DNA of 64,000 nucleotides from ASV31 sp965229765 (GTDB lineage Bacteria; Pseudomonadota; Alphaproteobacteria; Rhodobacterales; Rhodobacteraceae). Of this stretch, positions 61,495-64,000 are shown in pieces. A program made the position numbers and the translations under genes. The stretch is taken from NCBI GenBank assembly GCA_965229765.1, contig CBDDJT010000002.1, forward strand, positions 744,001-808,000, read 5' to 3'. Position 1 is the stretch's first letter. Each line of letters starts with the position of its first letter. The notes under the pieces are model-generated. The model was not told the DNA's origin and did no database searches. It was given only the letters and a program-made list of their open reading frames with translations.

Positions 61495-61721
61495 TGCACG
61501 CGGCCCAGCTTTCCAGCCCCCGGTTGCAGCGCGTCCTGAAGGTGCTGCGCGACGGCAAGTGGCACACGACGCGCAAGATCGTCCGGCGCGCCAATGTCTG
61601 CGCGGTCAACGCCTGCATCGCCGAGCTGCGCCACCACGGCGCCGAGATCGCCTGCGTCCGCCGGAAGGTGGGCGGCAAGTGGCGGTTTTCCTACCGCATG
61701 ATGAAGGAGCCCGAGGCATGA
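61494..61721 (+). CDS. Winged-helix-like DNA-binding prophage protein (75 aa)
   Basis: The 75-residue product RVLKVLRDGKWHTTRKIV-RRANVCAVNACIAELRHHGAEIACVRRKVGGKWRFSYRMM has the pattern of a winged helix (helix-turn-helix then a basic wing). It overlaps the previous stop, giving a coupled pair. Likely a regulator or early DNA-binding protein. Confidence 0.7.
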   Translation: MHAAQLSSPRLQRVLKVLRDGKWHTTRKIVRRANVCAVNACIAELRHHGAEIACVRRKVGGKWRFSYRMMKEPEA

Positions 61722-61726
61722 AGCGC

Positions 61727-62233
61727 CTAGTAGATGCTTCCCCTGAGCGGACCGCTGGATGTCGGACTGGGTGGCGGTTCCGCCTCGTAGTCCGCGCCGC
61801 AGGCGTGGCAGTGCAGGAGGCGCCCCGCAGGCTGGAGTATCATCTTCTGTCGGCGCTCGGCGCAGGTGGGGCACAGGTGATGAACGGGGTCGGTGCCCTT
61901 GTCCTTTTCCTGAAGGGTATACACGACCGCGCCTCCGGGCAGCGCGTCAAGCGCATAGCGGGCAAGCTCGCGCTCAAATCGTTCTTCCTGTTTTGCCGCG
62001 TGTTCGATGTCGTGCAGGCGGTGAAGTATCGCGCTTTGTGCCGTTCGGGCATCTACGAGCTGGCCCGTGAGTTCGAGAACGGTGGCAGCGAGTTCGGCGC
62101 TGTTCTGGTCCGGGGCCGCATCCCCGCCTCGGATCGCCTTGCGCAACTTCTCCGCCAGCCTTTCGGCGCTCGACAGGGTGTCGACCGCGCCCTTGGCGGC
62201 GCCGATGACCTCGGTGATCGCGCTGATGTCCAT
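61727..62233 (-). CDS. Coiled-coil/zinc-ribbon prophage protein (168 aa)
   Basis: The minus-strand product of 168 residues has a long helical N-terminus (VDTLSSAERLAEKLRKAI; ELTGQLVDARTAQSAILHRLHDIEHAAKQEERFEREL) and a C-terminal zinc ribbon (CPTCAERRQ...CHACG). ATG 62233 follows GGAG. It reads against the early operon, as do the repressor and the 75-residue gene. Function unknown. Confidence 0.65.
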   Translation of the reverse strand: MDISAITEVIGAAKGAVDTLSSAERLAEKLRKAIRGGDAAPDQNSAELAATVLELTGQLVDARTAQSAILHRLHDIEHAAKQEERFERELARYALDALPGGAVVYTLQEKDKGTDPVHHLCPTCAERRQKMILQPAGRLLHCHACGADYEAEPPPSPTSSGPLRGSIY

Positions 62234-62288
62234 GATCCTGCTCCATCTGTGACGCCGGGAACGATAGCGGAAACGGAGGAGCGGCGCG

Positions 62289-63149
62289 ATGGCTGAGGTT
62301 CAGCTTCTGGAGAGCCGGGACGTGGCCCCGGGCGAGGTATCGGCCACCAAGGGTGGGCGGTTGCGCCCGGTGTCGGAGGCGGGTGTCGAGGCGGTGCGCG
62401 CCTCGTTGCGCGAGACGGGGCGCATCCTGAGCCCGGTCTGGCTGCGGCGCGTCAAGGGCGATCGGCTGGAGCTTCTGGACGGGGCGCACCGGCTGGCCGC
62501 GGCCAGCGCCGAGGGACTGGTGACGGTGCCCGCGCTGGTGTTCCGCTGCACCGACCGGCAGGCGCGCCTGCTGGAGATCGACGGGAACCTGGCGGGCGCC
62601 GAGCTGACCGCGCTGGACACCGCCGTGTTCCTGGCCGCGCGCAAGCGCATCTACGAGGAGATGCACCCCGAGACGAAGGCGGGCGGCTGGCGGGGCAACC
62701 AGCACACGGGCGGCTGGCAAACGGAACTGAGTTCCTTTTGCCAGAGTGCCGCCGAGAAGATGGGCAAGACAGAGCGCCAGGTCCGCAAGATCGCCGCGGC
62801 CGGGGCGAGCCTCGGCCCCGACGAGGTGGCCAAGCTGCGGCGCGCGCCGCGGCCGGTGACGCTGGCCGATCTGCAGGCCATCGGCAAGATCGGCAACCCG
62901 CCCGAGCGCTATCACGTCGTGGATGCGCTGGCCGAGGGCCGGGTGAAGAACGCCGCGGCGGGCCGGGCCGAGTGGAAGGTGCTGGGCGGCAATGCCGCGC
63001 CGCCGCCGTCGCCGGTGGACGACGCGCATCGCAAGCTGCTGGCCCTGTTCGACCGGGCGCCCATGGCCGCGAAGCGCCGCTTCGTCCGGGACCGCATGGA
63101 GGCGTTGATGGACCTGATCGAAGACGGTCAGGACGGGGGTGGCGCATGA
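62289..63149 (+). CDS. ParB/sulfiredoxin-domain protein of the prophage
   Basis: The 286-residue product has a ParB N-terminal-like domain (VSEAGVEAVRASLRETGRILSPVWLRRV; LELLDGAHRLAAASAEGLVTVPALVFRC, with the GxHR-like motif AHRL) and a downstream helical region (KTERQVRKIAAAGASLGPDEV) of the KorB/HTH type. ParB-like genes in the early region of Mu-like phages recur in this order; they may bind DNA or act as nucleases. The start has GGAGG. Confidence 0.8.
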   Translation: MAEVQLLESRDVAPGEVSATKGGRLRPVSEAGVEAVRASLRETGRILSPVWLRRVKGDRLELLDGAHRLAAASAEGLVTVPALVFRCTDRQARLLEIDGNLAGAELTALDTAVFLAARKRIYEEMHPETKAGGWRGNQHTGGWQTELSSFCQSAAEKMGKTERQVRKIAAAGASLGPDEVAKLRRAPRPVTLADLQAIGKIGNPPERYHVVDALAEGRVKNAAAGRAEWKVLGGNAAPPPSPVDDAHRKLLALFDRAPMAAKRRFVRDRMEALMDLIEDGQDGGGA

Positions 63150-63598
63150 CTGCTGGCAAGCCGGTCACCGTTCGCGGGGTCACGTACCCGTCAAGGTCTG
63201 CAGCCGCCCGAGCGCTGGGGGTGACGAACCAAACCGTTGGCCGAGCCGCCAATTGTGGCAACGTCGATCGTCTGGGCCGGGGTCGGGGTCCTTCGGGCAA
63301 GGCGACGATCATACGGGGCCAGACCTACAGCAGCCGTTCCGAAGCCGCCCGCGCCATGGGGTGCTCCGACCAGAAACTGAAGCGCCACCTGAGCGCCGGG
63401 ACACTCGACGACCTCGGCTTCCATGGCGGCAGGGGGCTGGTGTCGTTCTGCGACCTCGATCCCCTGGCGCGCGCGACGCTGGTCGCCGCTGCAGAGAAGC
63501 GCAAGATCAGCCCTGCGGCTCTGGCCGTTGCGGTGTTTATCACGGTGCTGGATGACACCCTGATCGATGCGATCCTGGATGACGGGGGTGCCGCATGA
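63146..63598 (+). CDS. Prophage protein with two NUMOD1-like DNA-binding repeats
   Basis: The 150-residue product has two related repeats of about 40 residues: VTVRGVTYPSRSAAARALGVTNQTVGRA...GNVDRLG and IIRGQTYSSRSEAARAMGCSDQKLKRHL...GTLDDLG. They resemble NUMOD1/intron-endonuclease-associated DNA-binding modules. No nuclease domain follows; the C-terminal part (about 95-150) is helical. It starts with ATGA overlap and ends in ATGA overlap with the transposase gene. Confidence 0.75.
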   Translation: MTAGKPVTVRGVTYPSRSAAARALGVTNQTVGRAANCGNVDRLGRGRGPSGKATIIRGQTYSSRSEAARAMGCSDQKLKRHLSAGTLDDLGFHGGRGLVSFCDLDPLARATLVAAAEKRKISPAALAVAVFITVLDDTLIDAILDDGGAA

Positions 63599-64000
63599 CC
63601 GCAGCCCCCGCCCGGACCTGGTGGACCCCCGCCGAGATCGCCGACCGGCGCCTGCCGGACCTGCCCGGCACCAAGCGCGGGGTGCAGCTGACCATCGAGC
63701 GGGAGGGCTGGGCGGCGCAGCCGGGCAAGGCGCGGCGGCGGGCCGGGCGCGGCGGCGGCTGGGAGTATCACTGGTCGCTGTTCCCCCTGGCCGCGCAGAA
63801 GGCGCTTCTGGCCGAGGGCGCGCGCGCGCCCGAGGCGGCGCCGCGGATGGCGCGGGACGAGGCGTGGCGCTGGTTCGAGGCGCTGCCCGACGCGGTGAAG
63901 GACCGCGCGCGCGCGCGCCTGACGGTGTTGGGCGAGGTCGGGGCGCTGGAGGGCGCGGGGCTGTCCCGCCAACTGGCGGTGGCCGAGGTCGCGCGGCGGC
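63595..64000 (+). CDS. Mu-type DDE transposase A, N-terminal part (runs off the window)
   Basis: The first 135 codons read TWWTPAEIADRRLPDLPGTKRGVQLTIEREGW, the MuA N-terminal winged-helix subdomain that binds the enhancer, followed by WEYHWSLFPLAAQKALLAEG and a helical linker. The DDE catalytic domain lies outside the window. The gene overlaps the previous stop (ATGA). Confidence 0.88.
   Translation, partial: MTAAPARTWWTPAEIADRRLPDLPGTKRGVQLTIEREGWAAQPGKARRRAGRGGGWEYHWSLFPLAAQKALLAEGARAPEAAPRMARDEAWRWFEALPDAVKDRARARLTVLGEVGALEGAGLSRQLAVAEVARR

Larger units (their letters stand above)
58376..64000 (+). mobile_element. Mu-like transposable prophage, left end and early region (right end outside window)
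   Basis: The order repressor (minus), divergent operators, Ner-like gene, small early genes and MuA-type transposase is that of the Mu left arm. The left end is placed near 58376 from where the host-like reading frame stops and GC-rich phage repeats begin; the exact terminal base and the 5-bp target duplication cannot be fixed without the right end. Cargo between the left end and the repressor is the membrane protein at 58796-59533. The structural genes would lie to the right. Confidence 0.85.

Overview
The window is high-GC alphaproteobacterial chromosome, most likely from the Rhodobacterales (Roseobacter/Paracoccus/Rhodobacter type). The evidence is an aminolevulinate-synthase-type hemA closely resembling Rhodobacter HemA with an FNR-like box upstream, an Entner-Doudoroff edd-eda pair, an IspG-type isoprenoid gene, lineage-typical small genes and lipoproteins, and dense, often 4-bp-overlapping gene packing. 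About 58 kb is ordinary chromosome. The last 5.6 kb is the left part of a Mu-like transposable prophage that runs off the right edge.

Layout. 1-8.2 kb: DUF2189-like membrane protein (cut by the window edge), an amidase-signature enzyme, prfB, PBP1A, a methyltransferase, a 60-residue exported protein and an AmiC-type cell-wall amidase. 8.5-19.5 kb: aminotransferase, periplasmic M48-TPR protease with a DsbA-like protein, MFS transporter, ispG, RodZ-like protein, hemA, an M20 peptidase and an array of four palindromes. 19.5-27.4 kb: two identical tRNA-Asp genes, DMT transporter, pirin, a lipid-A-disaccharide-synthase-like protein, a three-gene TadE/TadG-like operon, and two tRNA-Val genes with different anticodons. 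27.4-38.3 kb: HU-like protein, lon, tgt, a RimB-RimK fusion, two Fe-S assembly proteins, an acetyltransferase, a 2OG-Fe oxygenase, tpiA, an FAD monooxygenase and dksA. 38.5-49.1 kb: a MoxR/VWA operon with a DUF2927 lipoprotein, a coupled run (M24 peptidase-like, small membrane protein, DedA, DUF6653-like), P450, GNAT, M48 protease, cNMP-binding protein and a phosphoesterase. 49.1-58.2 kb: PIN protein coupled to an RlmI-type methyltransferase, a lipoprotein, a 50-residue conserved small protein with a terminator, edd-eda behind a 16-bp palindromic operator, glnE and a YbaK-type deacylase.

58.4-64 kb: early region of a Mu-like prophage. In order it has the left-end region, a membrane-anchored cargo protein on the minus strand, the C repressor (minus), a divergent operator/promoter block with repeated AGCC-N5-CGGCT sites, a Ner-like first gene, several small proteins, a ParB-like protein, a protein with two DNA-binding repeats, and the N-terminus of MuA transposase. 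The phage appears to have inserted into, and truncated, a minus-strand host gene near 58376.

The least explained items are an interlocked (pseudoknot-topology) set of exact 13-bp inverted repeats beside the prophage cargo gene (58662-58781), the phage operator block with an apparently leaderless first gene, the palindrome array at 19216-19307, and the beta-helix-like TadG-type protein without a local secretion machine. I did not find a defence island, CRISPR array or biosynthetic cluster.
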